From Marinobacterium_D sp050908845 (GTDB lineage Bacteria; Pseudomonadota; Gammaproteobacteria; Pseudomonadales; Balneatricaceae): a DNA stretch of 64,000 nt. The position numbers and the translations under genes were made by a program. Location: positions 4,030,001 to 4,094,000 of the forward strand of contig NZ_CP194171.1 in NCBI RefSeq assembly GCF_050908845.1, read 5' to 3'. The notes beneath the pieces are model-generated. The model was given only the letters and a program-made list of their open reading frames with translations, was not told the origin of the DNA and did not search any database. Position 1 is the first letter of the stretch. Each line of letters starts with the position of its first letter. Shown one piece after another: positions 33,353 to 42,194 of this stretch.

Positions 33353-33814
33353 TCAGCCGCGAACGACCGATACGTCCTCCGCCTGCAGCCCTTTGTCGCT
33401 CTGATGCACGTTGAATCGCACCTGCTGACCTTCGGTCAGGGAACGATGACCGCGACCACGGATGTTGCGGAAGTGTACAAACACATCATCACCGTTGGAG
33501 CGGGTGATAAAACCGAACCCCTTGGAGACATTAAACCACTTGACCGTACCCTCTTCGCGGCCGTCGTTTTCTGACTCTTCGTCATCCTCGACCTGCTCGG
33601 TACGTGCTGCCTGCGGACGCGGTTTCGCAGTGGCGCCAGCAGAATTACCCAGCGCAGACACCAGTGTCGCCGCCAGTACGATAACAAACGTAACGCCCAA
33701 CACCACTGCGTTCAGTTCAATCTCTGCAGACGTCACCTGCGACAATACGGACGGAATAGCCACAGCCGCAACGATGCTAAGAACTATGCTTTTAAATACC
33801 TGAATACCACTCAT
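33353..33814 (-). CDS. Membrane-anchored cold-shock-domain protein
   Basis: 153 residues. Two hydrophobic segments (about 10-26 and 36-56) precede a proline/acidic linker (60-86). A complete cold-shock domain from about residue 89 follows: KWFNVSKGFGFI with RNP1 KGFGFI (98-103) and RNP2 VFVHF (111-115), ending EGQQVRFNVHQSDKGLQAEDVSVV. Free CspA proteins are about 70 residues, so this is a nucleic-acid-binding domain tethered to the inner membrane. It may act on mRNAs near the membrane (inference). It is a single gene ended by a strong shared terminator. Confidence 0.88.
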   Translation of the reverse strand: MSGIQVFKSIVLSIVAAVAIPSVLSQVTSAEIELNAVVLGVTFVIVLAATLVSALGNSAGATAKPRPQAARTEQVEDDEESENDGREEGTVKWFNVSKGFGFITRSNGDDVFVHFRNIRGRGHRSLTEGQQVRFNVHQSDKGLQAEDVSVVRG

Positions 33815-34022
33815 TTATACGTTTTCTCTTCTCAGTAAAAATTTTATCGTTAGAAACGCCGTGCCTGTGCTTCCGACACGGTCAACCGTCGAGATATATC
33901 GCATTAAGCGCATTTTTTCAACAACTTATACCCTAAATACAGCGGTTCGGGTTGTTTTAACTCCCGCCGGTTTTGACTATGCTTCCCCAAAAGCCATCCA
34001 CCACCAGAAACAGGAGATCGCC

Positions 34023-34217
34023 ATGTCGGAAGCAGACAGGATCGCCGAGCTCGAATCGCGCATCGCGTTCCAGGAAGAAGCGATCGACAAACTCAGCGAT
34101 ATCGTGGCCAGGCAGGAGAAAGACCTTGAACAGCTGAAGCGGATGATTCAGTTCCTGAACACCGAAATCAAGTCAGCCGGCATCGAGGAAAACGACCAAC
34201 CCCCACCTCACTACTGA
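34023..34217 (+). CDS. slyX: SlyX family protein
   Basis: 64 residues from ATG 34023, preceded by AGGAGA. The sequence MSEADRIAELESRIAFQEEAIDKLSDIVARQEKDLEQLKRMIQFLN is one coiled coil, and the tail ends QPPPHY, the SlyX hallmark. The function is unclear; in E. coli it lies near slyD without a firm role. The plsB-like gene begins eight bases after its stop, so they are likely cotranscribed here. Confidence 0.92.
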   Translation: MSEADRIAELESRIAFQEEAIDKLSDIVARQEKDLEQLKRMIQFLNTEIKSAGIEENDQPPPHY

Positions 34218-34224
34218 CAGCCGC

Positions 34225-35988
34225 ATGTCGATGCTGGCCTCACTCTACGCACGTATCCGTCGCCTGCCCCGCGCACTGAAAGCCCGGCAGGAGCAGCGGC
34301 GCAGCCAGATCGGGGAGATACTCTCGGACGAGCGGGTGCGCCAGGCGATCGCCAGCGAGGCGCAGCGGCTCGACAGGCCGGCCTTCGAGCTGGAAAGAGA
34401 GGCGCACCAGAGACTTGAGTCAATGAGCGCCCACTATCACCACAACACCGTGCGCTGGCTCGACCCGCTGTTTGGGCTGCTACTGCGACATCTCTATCCA
34501 CGTATCGAGTTCGAAGGCCTGCAGCGCCTGCAGCAACTGAGCGAGAGCTATCAGCTTGTCTACCTGCCGGCCCACCGCAGCCATATCGACTACCTGTTGA
34601 TCTCCTGGGGCCTGTACCAGCGCGGTCTGCCGTTGCCGCACATCGCCGCCGGGGAAAACCTGAACCTGCCGCTGGTCGGCCGGATCCTGAAACGTGGCGG
34701 CGCGGTTTTCCTGCGGCGCAGCTTTCTCGACGATCCACTCTATACCTGCCTGGTGCGCGTCTATCTGGAGCAACTACTGCTCAAAGAGCACAGCTTCGAG
34801 CTGTTTATCGAGGGGCAACGCAGTCGTACCGGTCGCCTGCTGCCTCCCAAACTGGGTCTGCTGGAGATGCTGCTGAGCCACGGGGAACAGCAGAAGGCGG
34901 CCCCGCTGGCACTGGTACCTATCTCCGTCAATTACGACCTTTGCCTCGATAACAGCCAGTACCAGCGTGAACTGGCCGGCACCCCCAAGCGTCCGGAAAG
35001 CCTGCTTGGCCTGCTCTCCTCGATCACCCTGCTGTTCCGCCGCTGTGGCGGTGCCTATCTGAAGGTGGGGGAACCGCTGTTCACCGCTCCCACACAGGCG
35101 CGCCAGCCCACCCCAGAGATCGCACAGCAGGTTATGCAGCAGATCAGCGGCGCTACCCTGGCCTCGGAAACCGCCCGCGTTGCCACACTGGTCCTCGGCG
35201 GTGCCGACAACTCAATCCAGCGGCAGTCACTGGAACAGGGGATCGCGGATATCAACCAACTGCTTCCCGGGCTGGGCGTTGCCCTGCCGGCCGGGGACCA
35301 ACCGCCGCAGCAGCTGCTCAAGTCGGTTATCCGCAGACAGCAACTCAGTCTGTACGGCCAGCATCTGGTCGCCTCGGAAAAACAGAGCGGCGAGCTCTGC
35401 TATTACCGTAACAATCTGGCACACGCACTGATCATGCCCGGCCTGCTCCTGCTGCTCGCCGCCCGTCTGCCCGCACCGAACCGCTCCACTCTCACCCGGC
35501 TGATGAACGCACTGGAACCCTATATCGCGGCAGAATTCACCCTGGCGCCGCAGGCACTCTCGGCCCAGCAGACACGAGAGGTTCTGCTGACGCAGGGGCT
35601 GCTGAGAGCCGAAGGGATCTATCTACGACCAAGGGAAAGTCTGCTGGCACTGGCATTGATGCGTCTGGCCGAAACCTTGCTGCTGCGCCAATATCTGCTG
35701 GTGCGGCTGATCGCCCAGCAACCGGAGATCCGGGAGCAGCAGCTGGTGGAAACCACCTGCGCACTGGCCACCCATATTCACCGCTGGTACGGGCACCAAG
35801 CGCCGGATTATGCCGACGAGCGCCAGCTGAAACCGCTGGTGGATACCCTGGAAAGACAGCATTTGCTGAACAGGAGGGAGGGCCGCCTGAGCGCAGCCCG
35901 GGATCTGTCCCCGATCCTGCGCGTGGGCCGAAAACTGCTGCCCGATGTACTGATACGTGAAAGCGACCACTGGCTGAGCCAGCACTAA
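34225..35988 (+). CDS. PlsB-like glycerol-3-phosphate acyltransferase, short form
   Basis: 587 residues, against about 807 for classical PlsB, so it is a shorter member. All acyltransferase blocks are there: HRSHIDYLL (HX4D), GGAVFLRRSF, FIEGQRSRTGRLLPPKLGLLE and VPISVNYD. It would transfer acyl groups to glycerol 3-phosphate at the inner membrane; the PlsB C-terminal part is reduced to a helical region. Eight bases separate it from slyX, and its end overlaps the rsmJ stop by four bases on the other strand. A second full-length plsB elsewhere in the genome is possible, and then this paralogue may use another acceptor. Confidence 0.85.
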   Translation: MSMLASLYARIRRLPRALKARQEQRRSQIGEILSDERVRQAIASEAQRLDRPAFELEREAHQRLESMSAHYHHNTVRWLDPLFGLLLRHLYPRIEFEGLQRLQQLSESYQLVYLPAHRSHIDYLLISWGLYQRGLPLPHIAAGENLNLPLVGRILKRGGAVFLRRSFLDDPLYTCLVRVYLEQLLLKEHSFELFIEGQRSRTGRLLPPKLGLLEMLLSHGEQQKAAPLALVPISVNYDLCLDNSQYQRELAGTPKRPESLLGLLSSITLLFRRCGGAYLKVGEPLFTAPTQARQPTPEIAQQVMQQISGATLASETARVATLVLGGADNSIQRQSLEQGIADINQLLPGLGVALPAGDQPPQQLLKSVIRRQQLSLYGQHLVASEKQSGELCYYRNNLAHALIMPGLLLLLAARLPAPNRSTLTRLMNALEPYIAAEFTLAPQALSAQQTREVLLTQGLLRAEGIYLRPRESLLALALMRLAETLLLRQYLLVRLIAQQPEIREQQLVETTCALATHIHRWYGHQAPDYADERQLKPLVDTLERQHLLNRREGRLSAARDLSPILRVGRKLLPDVLIRESDHWLSQH

Positions 35989-36788
35989 TCCAGTTTTTTC
36001 AGCGCATACACATCATAGCGGCCTGACTTGCCCTCCAGCCGATAGGAGGGCTCGGGACCGTCGATCGGGGGCGCCTTGCGCGGCCGTTTCACCACCACCC
36101 GGCACTGCGCCACGTCCAGAGCAGCCTCCAGCAGCTGCGCCTGATCCGCATCGGCACCGACCAGATCACGGAAGGCGAGCATCTCTTTTTTCACCTGCGC
36201 CGACTTATCGCTGTGCGGGAACATCGGATCAAGATGCACCACCTGCGGCCGCTCTGCCTCGCTCAGCGAACGGAGCCAGTCACGGGCATCGCCACCATGC
36301 AGCGTCATCCGCGCCACTATATCGGCCACCTCGGACTGCGCCGCCCGCGCCAGACCATCGGCCAGCAGCGCATGCACAACCGGCGAGCGTTCCACCAGGC
36401 TGACCTCGCAGCCCAGGGTAGCGAGCACAAAGGCATCCCGACCGAGACCTGCGGTCACATCCGCGATGCTTGGCCTGATACTCCCCTTGATGCCACAAGC
36501 CTTGGCGATCATCTGCCCCTTGCCACCGCCAAACTGGCGCCGGTGCGCCACGGCACCGGTGACAAAATCGGCCAGTACCGGACCTGGCCGCTTGCGCCCG
36601 GTCTGCTGCAGCACCAGTGCCTCTTCCGTCAACAGCAGGTACTGCGCGACCTCAGTGGATTCAAGATCCGGGGATTCGGCAAAAGGCAGCCCGAGCTGTT
36701 CGGCCAGCAGCCGCGCCTCGTCCAGACGCCCGGCACAGCTCGATGCGACCACCAGGAGCAGATTCTCGTCAGCCAGCAAACCAGACAC
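35985..36788 (-). CDS. rsmJ: RsmJ, 16S rRNA (guanine1516-N2)-methyltransferase
   Basis: 267 residues. The RsmJ hallmarks are visible: HRRQFGGGKGQMIAKACGIKG, the SAM motif VTAGLGRDAFVLATLGC, VHLDPMFPHSDKSAQVKKEM (the NPPY-like active-site segment reads DPMFPH) and a KRPRKAPPIDGPEPSYRLEGKSGRYDVY ending. It methylates G1516 of 16S rRNA in the decoding region. The start at 36788 overlaps the uppP end by 20 bp on the same strand, so the two are cotranscribed. Confidence 0.93.
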   Translation of the reverse strand: MSGLLADENLLLVVASSCAGRLDEARLLAEQLGLPFAESPDLESTEVAQYLLLTEEALVLQQTGRKRPGPVLADFVTGAVAHRRQFGGGKGQMIAKACGIKGSIRPSIADVTAGLGRDAFVLATLGCEVSLVERSPVVHALLADGLARAAQSEVADIVARMTLHGGDARDWLRSLSEAERPQVVHLDPMFPHSDKSAQVKKEMLAFRDLVGADADQAQLLEAALDVAQCRVVVKRPRKAPPIDGPEPSYRLEGKSGRYDVYALKKLD

Positions 36789-37578
36789 CCAGGAGTACGA
36801 AGCCCAGAACCAGGCGGTAGATTACGAACGGCATCATGCCGATGCGGTCGAGCCATTTCAGGAACAGGTAGATACAGGCGAACGCGCTCAGTGCAGCCAG
36901 CACCGCGCCGCTGCCGATCATCATCCAGTGGGCCTCTGCGTCGCTCTGGATCAGCTCCAGGGTTTTCAGGCTGCCAGCCGCGAGGATAACCGGGATCGAC
37001 ATCAGGAAAGAGAAACGCGCCGCACTCTGACGCTCAAAGCCGAGCATCAGCGCCGCGGTGATAGTGATACCCGAGCGCGATGTACCGGGAATAAGCGCTA
37101 CCGCCTGGGCCAGGCCGATAGTGAGCGCATCCTTCACGCCGAGGCTGTCGGTCTTCCTGACGCGGCTGCCTTTCAGATCCGCCCAACCCAGCAGCACACC
37201 AAAGATCAGCGTAGTAGCGGCGATCACCAGGATCGAGCGGCCATACTCATCCACCAGGTCACCAAACAGGCCGCCGAAGATCACCGCCGGGATAGTTGCC
37301 AACACCACCAGCCAGCCCAGCTTGCCTTCCGGGCTGCGACGCCCGCCCATGGCGGCAATGCTGGCCAGGCTGATGGTTAATACCTCGCGGCGGAAGTAGT
37401 ACACCACCGCGACCAGTGTACCGACGTGCACCCCCACATCGAACGCCAGCCCCTGATCAGGCCAGCCGAGCAGCTGGGACGGCAGGATCAGGTGGGCCGA
37501 GCTTGATATCGGCAGAAACTCGGTCAGCCCCTGAATCAGGGCGAGAAAAACGGTGTGAATCCAGTCGGCCAGTGTCAC
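36769..37578 (-). CDS. uppP: UppP, undecaprenyl-diphosphatase (BacA type)
   Basis: 269 residues with eight membrane segments. The catalytic motif QGLTEFLPISSSAHL (residues 16-30) and the second motif PGTSRSGITI are intact. It dephosphorylates undecaprenyl pyrophosphate so that the lipid carrier can be reused in peptidoglycan synthesis; it also gives bacitracin tolerance. The start codon is GTG at 37578, overlapping the tsaB stop (GTGA). The rsmJ start lies inside its last codons. The order tsaB-uppP-rsmJ forms a tight minus-strand set. Confidence 0.94.
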   Translation of the reverse strand: MTLADWIHTVFLALIQGLTEFLPISSSAHLILPSQLLGWPDQGLAFDVGVHVGTLVAVVYYFRREVLTISLASIAAMGGRRSPEGKLGWLVVLATIPAVIFGGLFGDLVDEYGRSILVIAATTLIFGVLLGWADLKGSRVRKTDSLGVKDALTIGLAQAVALIPGTSRSGITITAALMLGFERQSAARFSFLMSIPVILAAGSLKTLELIQSDAEAHWMMIGSGAVLAALSAFACIYLFLKWLDRIGMMPFVIYRLVLGFVLLGVWFAG

Positions 37579-38261
37579 TGTTGGTCCTTTTTCTTCCAGC
37601 TGCCTTCACGCAGGTACACCGGCAATGCGTCTTCCGGCTTGAGCCCCTCACCCGCCGCCAGCTGCGCCTCGGCCAGCACCAGCATGGCGCGGGCATCCGG
37701 GTAGCACTCCAGGTCGGTTTGTTGGATGGTCGCTGTCAGCGCCTGGGGCATCTGCTCGCTATAGCGCCAGCCGCTGCCAACGCCGATCCAGCTATCCGCT
37801 TCTGGCAGCTCAACATCCTTGGGGGCACGCACCGACTCGTCGATCAACGCCCGCGGCAGATCTCCGCTCAGATCGAAGGCGCCCCAGTAGACCTCGTCCA
37901 TCCGCGCATCCAGGGCCGTGGCCACGCGCACTGCCTCGGGGAATCGCTCACCGGCCGTCACCGCCATCGCCGCCAGTGTCGAGACCGGCAGCAGCGGCAG
38001 ATCCGCACCCAGCGCCAGCCCCTGGGCCGCACCGGTGGCGATCCGGATACCGGCAAAAGAACCGGGGCCGCGCCCAAAGGCGATCGCATCCAGGGTCGCC
38101 AGTTTTACGCCGGCCTCGGCCAGCACCTCTTCAACCATCGGCAGCAACAGATGGGTATGACGGCGCGGCTCGACGACGAATTTGTGGTGTATTTCCCCCT
38201 CAAGACTCAAGGCCACGGAGCAGGCATCGGTCGAGGTATCCAGGGCAAGTATTCGGGACAT
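37575..38261 (-). CDS. tsaB: TsaB, tRNA t6A37 modification subunit
   Basis: 228 residues of the ASKHA fold: MSRILALDTSTDACSVALSLEGE at the start, HLLLPMVEEVLAEAGVKLATLDAIAFGRGPGSFAGIRIATGAAQGLALGADLPLLPVSTL in the centre. TsaB scaffolds TsaD and TsaE for threonylcarbamoylation of A37 in tRNAs that read ANN codons. It overlaps the GTG of uppP, and the next upstream gene is ubiX after 62 bp. The family ID is secure. Confidence 0.93.
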   Translation of the reverse strand: MSRILALDTSTDACSVALSLEGEIHHKFVVEPRRHTHLLLPMVEEVLAEAGVKLATLDAIAFGRGPGSFAGIRIATGAAQGLALGADLPLLPVSTLAAMAVTAGERFPEAVRVATALDARMDEVYWGAFDLSGDLPRALIDESVRAPKDVELPEADSWIGVGSGWRYSEQMPQALTATIQQTDLECYPDARAMLVLAEAQLAAGEGLKPEDALPVYLREGSWKKKDQQ

Positions 38262-38323
38262 CGGTTTTCCGTAAGCTAAAAGCCTGCGTCACTCTAGGCG
38301 ACGCAGCTTGAGGTTTTATTAAG

Positions 38324-38947
38324 TCAAAGCAGATTGTCGCCCCAGCGCGGCAGCAGGGACTGTTCGATCCCCAGCTGGGAAAGTATGCGGGCGACGATAA
38401 AATCCACCATCTCCTCGACACTGCCGGGGCGCTGATAAAAGCCGGGGCTTGCCGGTATCACCACCGCGCCCATGCGGGTCAGTTTGAGCATATGCTCCAG
38501 GTGGATCTCGGAATAAGGTGCCTCCCGGGGTACCAGTATCAGCTGGCGCCGCTCTTTGAGTACCACATCGGCGGCGCGTTCAATCAGGTTGTTGCTGGCA
38601 CCGCAGGCGATGGCCGACAGCGAGCCGGTGCTGCAGGGGCAGACCACCATCGAGCTGGGCGCACCAGAGCCGGACGCCACCGGCGCCATCCACTGCTCAC
38701 GGCCATAGACCTTCAGCTGCCCTTCCCGCGCGTCGTAAAGCTCACTGAGAAACGCCTCCTGCTGATCCGGCTGTCCCGGCAGCTTCAGGTCGGTCTCGGT
38801 GGCAATTACCACCTGCGCCGCCCGCGAGATAAGCAGCAGTACCTGCACGTCCGCCGCCAGCATGCACTGCAGCAGGCGCAGGCCGTACTGAACACCGGAC
38901 GCACCGGTGATCGCCAGGGTCACGCGGCGTGAAAACTCTGCACTCAT
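38324..38947 (-). CDS. ubiX: UbiX, flavin prenyltransferase
   Basis: 207 residues. The FMN-site start LAITGASGVQYGLRLLQ (GASG at 15-18) is followed by CPCSTGSLSAIACGASNNLIERAADVVLKERR and LVPREAPYSEIHLEHMLKLTRMGAVVIPASPGFYQRP, all characteristic. UbiX makes the prenylated FMN cofactor of the UbiD decarboxylase in ubiquinone synthesis. The ATG overlaps the mpl stop (ATGA), so mpl and ubiX are translationally coupled. It is a normal intact gene. Confidence 0.95.
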   Translation of the reverse strand: MSAEFSRRVTLAITGASGVQYGLRLLQCMLAADVQVLLLISRAAQVVIATETDLKLPGQPDQQEAFLSELYDAREGQLKVYGREQWMAPVASGSGAPSSMVVCPCSTGSLSAIACGASNNLIERAADVVLKERRQLILVPREAPYSEIHLEHMLKLTRMGAVVIPASPGFYQRPGSVEEMVDFIVARILSQLGIEQSLLPRWGDNLL

Positions 38948-40308
38948 TGCCCGCTCCTCTGCTGCAGGCGTGCCAGCAGCTTGCCGTGGATACCACCGAA
39001 GCCGCCATTGCTCATCACCACCAGGTGAGTGCCGGGCTGGGCATCCAGCGCTAGCTGCTCGACCAGCGCAGCGATATCACGGTGCGGACTGGCCGGGTTC
39101 GTACTGGCGTCAATCACGCTGTCCAGCGACCAGTCGATCCCCTCCGGCTGATACCAGTAGACCGCATCGGCCAGTGCCGCCGACGCTGCCAGCGCCTGCT
39201 TGTGAGCACCAAGACGCATGGTGTTGGAGCGCGGTTCGATCACCGCCAGCAGCGGCGCATCACCTATCTTCGCGCGAATGCCGGCCAGGGTGGTTTCGAT
39301 CGCCGTGGGATGATGAGCGAAGTCATCGTAGACCTTGACTCCATCCGCCTCACCGAGCAGTTCCATGCGACGTTTTACACCGCCGAAGTTGCTCAGCGCC
39401 TCGGCGGCGATCACCGGGGTCACGCCCACATGCCGGGCGGCCAGCAGCGCATGCAAGCCATTACTGACGTTATGGGCACCGGTGAGCGCCCAGTTAACCT
39501 CGGCGACGTTTTCGTCGCTCTGGATGATCGCGTACCGGCTGCCATCGTCACTCAGTGCTTCGGCTCGCCATTGCGCATCCTGTCCGGTCGGCAGGGTCTC
39601 ACTCCAGCAGCCCATATCGATCACCTCGGCCAGCGCTGCGCTGTCGGCGGGGCAGATCACCTGCCCACCCGCCGGTACCACGCGAATCAGGTGGTGGAAC
39701 TGGCGCTGGATCGCGGCCAGGTCCGGAAAGATATCGGCGTGGTCGAATTCCAGGTTATTCATGATCAGCGTGCGCGGGCAGTAATGCACAAACTTGGAGC
39801 GCTTATCGAAAAAGGCGGTGTCATATTCATCCGCCTCGATGACGAAAAACGGCGTTTCACCGAGACGCGCCGAGCTGTCGAAGTTGTGCGGAATACCGCC
39901 GATCAGGAAGCCCGGCGCCATACCGGCCTGCTCCAGGATCCAGGCCAGCATCGTCGCCGTGCTGGTTTTGCCGTGGGTGCCGGACACCGCCAGCACCCAG
40001 CGCTCCCTGAGCACATGATCGTGCAGCCACTGCGGACCGGAGGTGTAGTTCAGACCACGCTCCAGCACCGCCTCGACGCAGGGGTTACCGCGGGTCATCG
40101 CATTGCCGATCACCACGCAGTCGGGTACCGGTTCCAGCTGCGCCGGATCGTAGCCCTCGATCAACTCGATACCCTGCTGCTGGAGCTGGGTGCTCATCGG
40201 CGGATAGACATTGGCGTCGGAGCCGGTCACGCGGTAGCCAAGTTCACGGGCCAGCAGCGCCAGTGACCCCATGAAAGTGCCGCAGATACCGAGGATATGA
40301 ATGTGCAC
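38944..40308 (-). CDS. mpl: Mpl, UDP-N-acetylmuramate:murein-tripeptide ligase
   Basis: 454 residues from the GTG at 40308, which follows GGGGGGA by six bases and gives the family start (M/V)HIHILGICGTFMGSLALLARELG. An ATG ten codons upstream adds a poor match. The ATP site GTHGKT is at about 110-115, and the Mur ligase central and C-terminal domains follow (DDFAHHPTAIETTLAGIRA, PRSNTMRLGAHKQ). Mpl recycles the murein tripeptide by joining it directly to UDP-MurNAc. It is followed by ubiX in an overlapping pair. Confidence 0.93.
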   Translation of the reverse strand: MHIHILGICGTFMGSLALLARELGYRVTGSDANVYPPMSTQLQQQGIELIEGYDPAQLEPVPDCVVIGNAMTRGNPCVEAVLERGLNYTSGPQWLHDHVLRERWVLAVSGTHGKTSTATMLAWILEQAGMAPGFLIGGIPHNFDSSARLGETPFFVIEADEYDTAFFDKRSKFVHYCPRTLIMNNLEFDHADIFPDLAAIQRQFHHLIRVVPAGGQVICPADSAALAEVIDMGCWSETLPTGQDAQWRAEALSDDGSRYAIIQSDENVAEVNWALTGAHNVSNGLHALLAARHVGVTPVIAAEALSNFGGVKRRMELLGEADGVKVYDDFAHHPTAIETTLAGIRAKIGDAPLLAVIEPRSNTMRLGAHKQALAASAALADAVYWYQPEGIDWSLDSVIDASTNPASPHRDIAALVEQLALDAQPGTHLVVMSNGGFGGIHGKLLARLQQRSGQ

Positions 40309-40418
40309 GTCGGTCCCCCCGAAAAAATAAGCCGCCATGATAACTTTTTTGCCCGCGGGCTGTTACTCCCATCGGGTTGAAAGCCGCATAACGCCATGCA
40401 ATATGGCCATTGTTGGCG

Positions 40419-40424
40419 TATAAT
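40419..40424 (+). promoter_or_regulatory. -10 box ahead of fbp
   Basis: Consensus TATAAT 44 bp before the fbp ATG, in a 159-bp divergent spacer with mpl. The -35 region is weak (ATGCAA at 17 bp). Confidence 0.5.
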
Positions 40425-40467
40425 TTAGCGCACTCTTGACCCGGAACTGACAAGGTCCACTAATCCG

Positions 40468-41457
40468 ATGCAGCTGCTCAGCGCCTACTTAAAAAACCAC
40501 GACACCGATACCGAACTGGTCGAATTGATCGACATCCTGATGGTCGCCTGCAAGGAGATCGCCCTGCAACTGCGTGAAGGCGCACTTGCCGGCATCCACG
40601 GCACCACCAGCGACACCAATGTTCAGGGCGAAACCCAGAAAAAGCTGGATGTCATCTCCAACGATATCCTCAAGGAAGTTCTGCTTGATAACCGCCTGGT
40701 ACGCGGCGTTGCCTCGGAAGAGGAAGACGATCCTGTGTTCGGCAATCCCGACGGTCGTTTCCTGGTCACTTTCGATCCGCTGGACGGCTCTTCCAACATC
40801 GACGTCAACGTCTCTGTCGGCACCATTTTCTCCATCCTGGAAGTGCCGGAAACCGGCACCCCGGACAGCGTCGATCTGTTCCTGCAGCCTGGCCGCAAAC
40901 AGGTAGCCGCCGGCTACGTACTCTACGGCCCGTCCGCCGTTCTGGCGTTGACCACCGGCCACGGCGTCAACATGTTCACCCTGGCGCACACCGGTGACTT
41001 CCTGCTGACCCGCGAACAGGTCAGCGTGCCGGAGAGCACCAAGGAGTTCGCAATCAACATGTCGAACCAGCGTCACTGGGAACCGGCCATGCGCAACTAT
41101 GTGGGCGACCTGCTCGCTGGCGCCGAAGGCCCGCGCGGCAAGAACTACAACATGCGCTGGATTGCCTCCATGGTGGCCGAAGTGCATCGCGTACTGACCC
41201 GCGGCGGCATCTTCACCTACCCCTGGGATTCCCGCGATCCGAAGAAGCCCGGCAAGCTGCGCCTGATGTACGAAGGCAATCCGATGAGCATGCTGATCGA
41301 GCAGGCCGGCGGACGCTCCACCACCTGCTACGAAGACATCCTGGACGTCCAGCCGGCGCACATTCACCAGCGTGTCGCTGTTGCGCTCGGGTCCAAGGAA
41401 GAGGTGGAAACGGCAATGCAGTACCACCAGGACACGCCGACGATTATTCAGCAGTAA
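40468..41457 (+). CDS. fbp: Class I fructose-1,6-bisphosphatase
   Basis: 329 residues. The metal-binding core FDPLDGSSNIDVNVSVGTIFSI (about 102-123) and the preceding GVASEEEDDPVF identify a class I FBPase; the sugar-phosphate region YVGDLLAGAEGPRGKNYNMRWIASMVAEVHRVLTRGG is complete. It catalyses the gluconeogenic hydrolysis of fructose 1,6-bisphosphate. Length matches the E. coli enzyme (332). It is followed within 90 bp by the pyrophosphatase gene, which has its own -10. Confidence 0.96.
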   Translation: MQLLSAYLKNHDTDTELVELIDILMVACKEIALQLREGALAGIHGTTSDTNVQGETQKKLDVISNDILKEVLLDNRLVRGVASEEEDDPVFGNPDGRFLVTFDPLDGSSNIDVNVSVGTIFSILEVPETGTPDSVDLFLQPGRKQVAAGYVLYGPSAVLALTTGHGVNMFTLAHTGDFLLTREQVSVPESTKEFAINMSNQRHWEPAMRNYVGDLLAGAEGPRGKNYNMRWIASMVAEVHRVLTRGGIFTYPWDSRDPKKPGKLRLMYEGNPMSMLIEQAGGRSTTCYEDILDVQPAHIHQRVAVALGSKEEVETAMQYHQDTPTIIQQ

Positions 41458-41487
41458 GTAGTATTCATCCCTGAGCGGCACGTTGCG

Positions 41488-41493
41488 TATAAT
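41488..41493 (+). promoter_or_regulatory. -10 box ahead of ppa
   Basis: TATAAT 53 bp before the ppa ATG, with TTCATC as a poor -35 at 18 bp. The AGGAAGAG ribosome-binding site follows downstream and decides the start at 41546. Confidence 0.5.
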
Positions 41494-41545
41494 GCCGTTC
41501 AGGTATCAGATCCGACCCTTTAACACGACTAACAGGAAGAGACGC

Positions 41546-42079
41546 ATGAGCTTTGCGAAAGTGCCTGCCGGTAAAGAACTGCCGGATGACCTCTATGTGA
41601 TCATCGAAATCCCCGCCGAAAGCTCTCCGGTCAAGTACGAGATCGACAAGGATGCGGACGCGATCTTCGTTGACCGTTTCATGGCGGCACCGATGTTCTA
41701 CCCGGCCAACTACGGCTACGTGAACAACACCCTGGCTGACGACGGCGACCCGCTGGACGTGCTGGTCCTGACCCCGCACCCGGTAATGACCGGTTCCGTT
41801 ATCCGCTGCCGTCCGGTCGGTATTCTGAACATGACCGACGAAGCCGGCGAAGACGCCAAGCTGGTTGCGGTTCCGCATCAGAAACTGAGCCAGGCCTACA
41901 ACGACATCAACGATGTCGACGACCTGCCGCAGCTGCTGAAAGACCAGATCTCTCACTTCTTCGAAAACTACAAGAAGCTGGAGAAAGGCAAGTGGGTCAA
42001 GGTTGAAGGCTGGTCCGACGCCGAAGCTGCCCGCGAAGCGGTCCGCAAGTCTGTAGAAGCTTACGAAGCGCAGAAATAA
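41546..42079 (+). CDS. ppa: Inorganic pyrophosphatase (family I)
   Basis: 177 residues from ATG 41546 (MSFAKVPAGKELPDDLYVIIEIPAESSPVKYEIDKD). The active-site block DGDPLDVLVLTPHPVMTGSVIRCRPVG and the later DEAGEDAKLVAVP carry the aspartates that bind Mg and pyrophosphate. The frame is open 21 codons further upstream but without a family-like sequence. It hydrolyses pyrophosphate and drives biosynthetic reactions. A strong terminator follows. Confidence 0.96.
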   Translation: MSFAKVPAGKELPDDLYVIIEIPAESSPVKYEIDKDADAIFVDRFMAAPMFYPANYGYVNNTLADDGDPLDVLVLTPHPVMTGSVIRCRPVGILNMTDEAGEDAKLVAVPHQKLSQAYNDINDVDDLPQLLKDQISHFFENYKKLEKGKWVKVEGWSDAEAAREAVRKSVEAYEAQK

Positions 42080-42111
42080 GCGCCTTCCAGTGCTCCTGAA
42101 AAAAGCACCTG

Positions 42112-42149
42112 AAAAAGCCCGCAGCCGGTTAACGACTGCGGGCTTTTTT
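42112..42149 (+). terminator. Rho-independent terminator of ppa
   Basis: AAAAAGCCCGCAG ... CTGCGGGCTTTTTT: an 8-bp GC stem (42117-42124 / 42136-42143) with an A tract before and six T after. An efficient intrinsic terminator, 32 bp after the stop. Confidence 0.93.
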
Positions 42150-42169
42150 CATTCCCAGAGGAGCAAACC

Positions 42170-42187
42170 GGGCGGCCTTGGCCGCCC
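42170..42187 (-). terminator. Hairpin after uraA
   Basis: GGGCGGCC / GGCCGCCC inverted repeat with a very small loop, seven bases from the uraA stop on the minus strand. It is followed there by GGTTTGC, so it is a modest terminator. Confidence 0.55.
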
Positions 42188-42194
42188 TTTCTGA

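Noticed and set aside
40489..41481. 330-codon open frame antisense to fbp
   Set aside because: Shadow; low-complexity composition and no domain, while fbp is intact.
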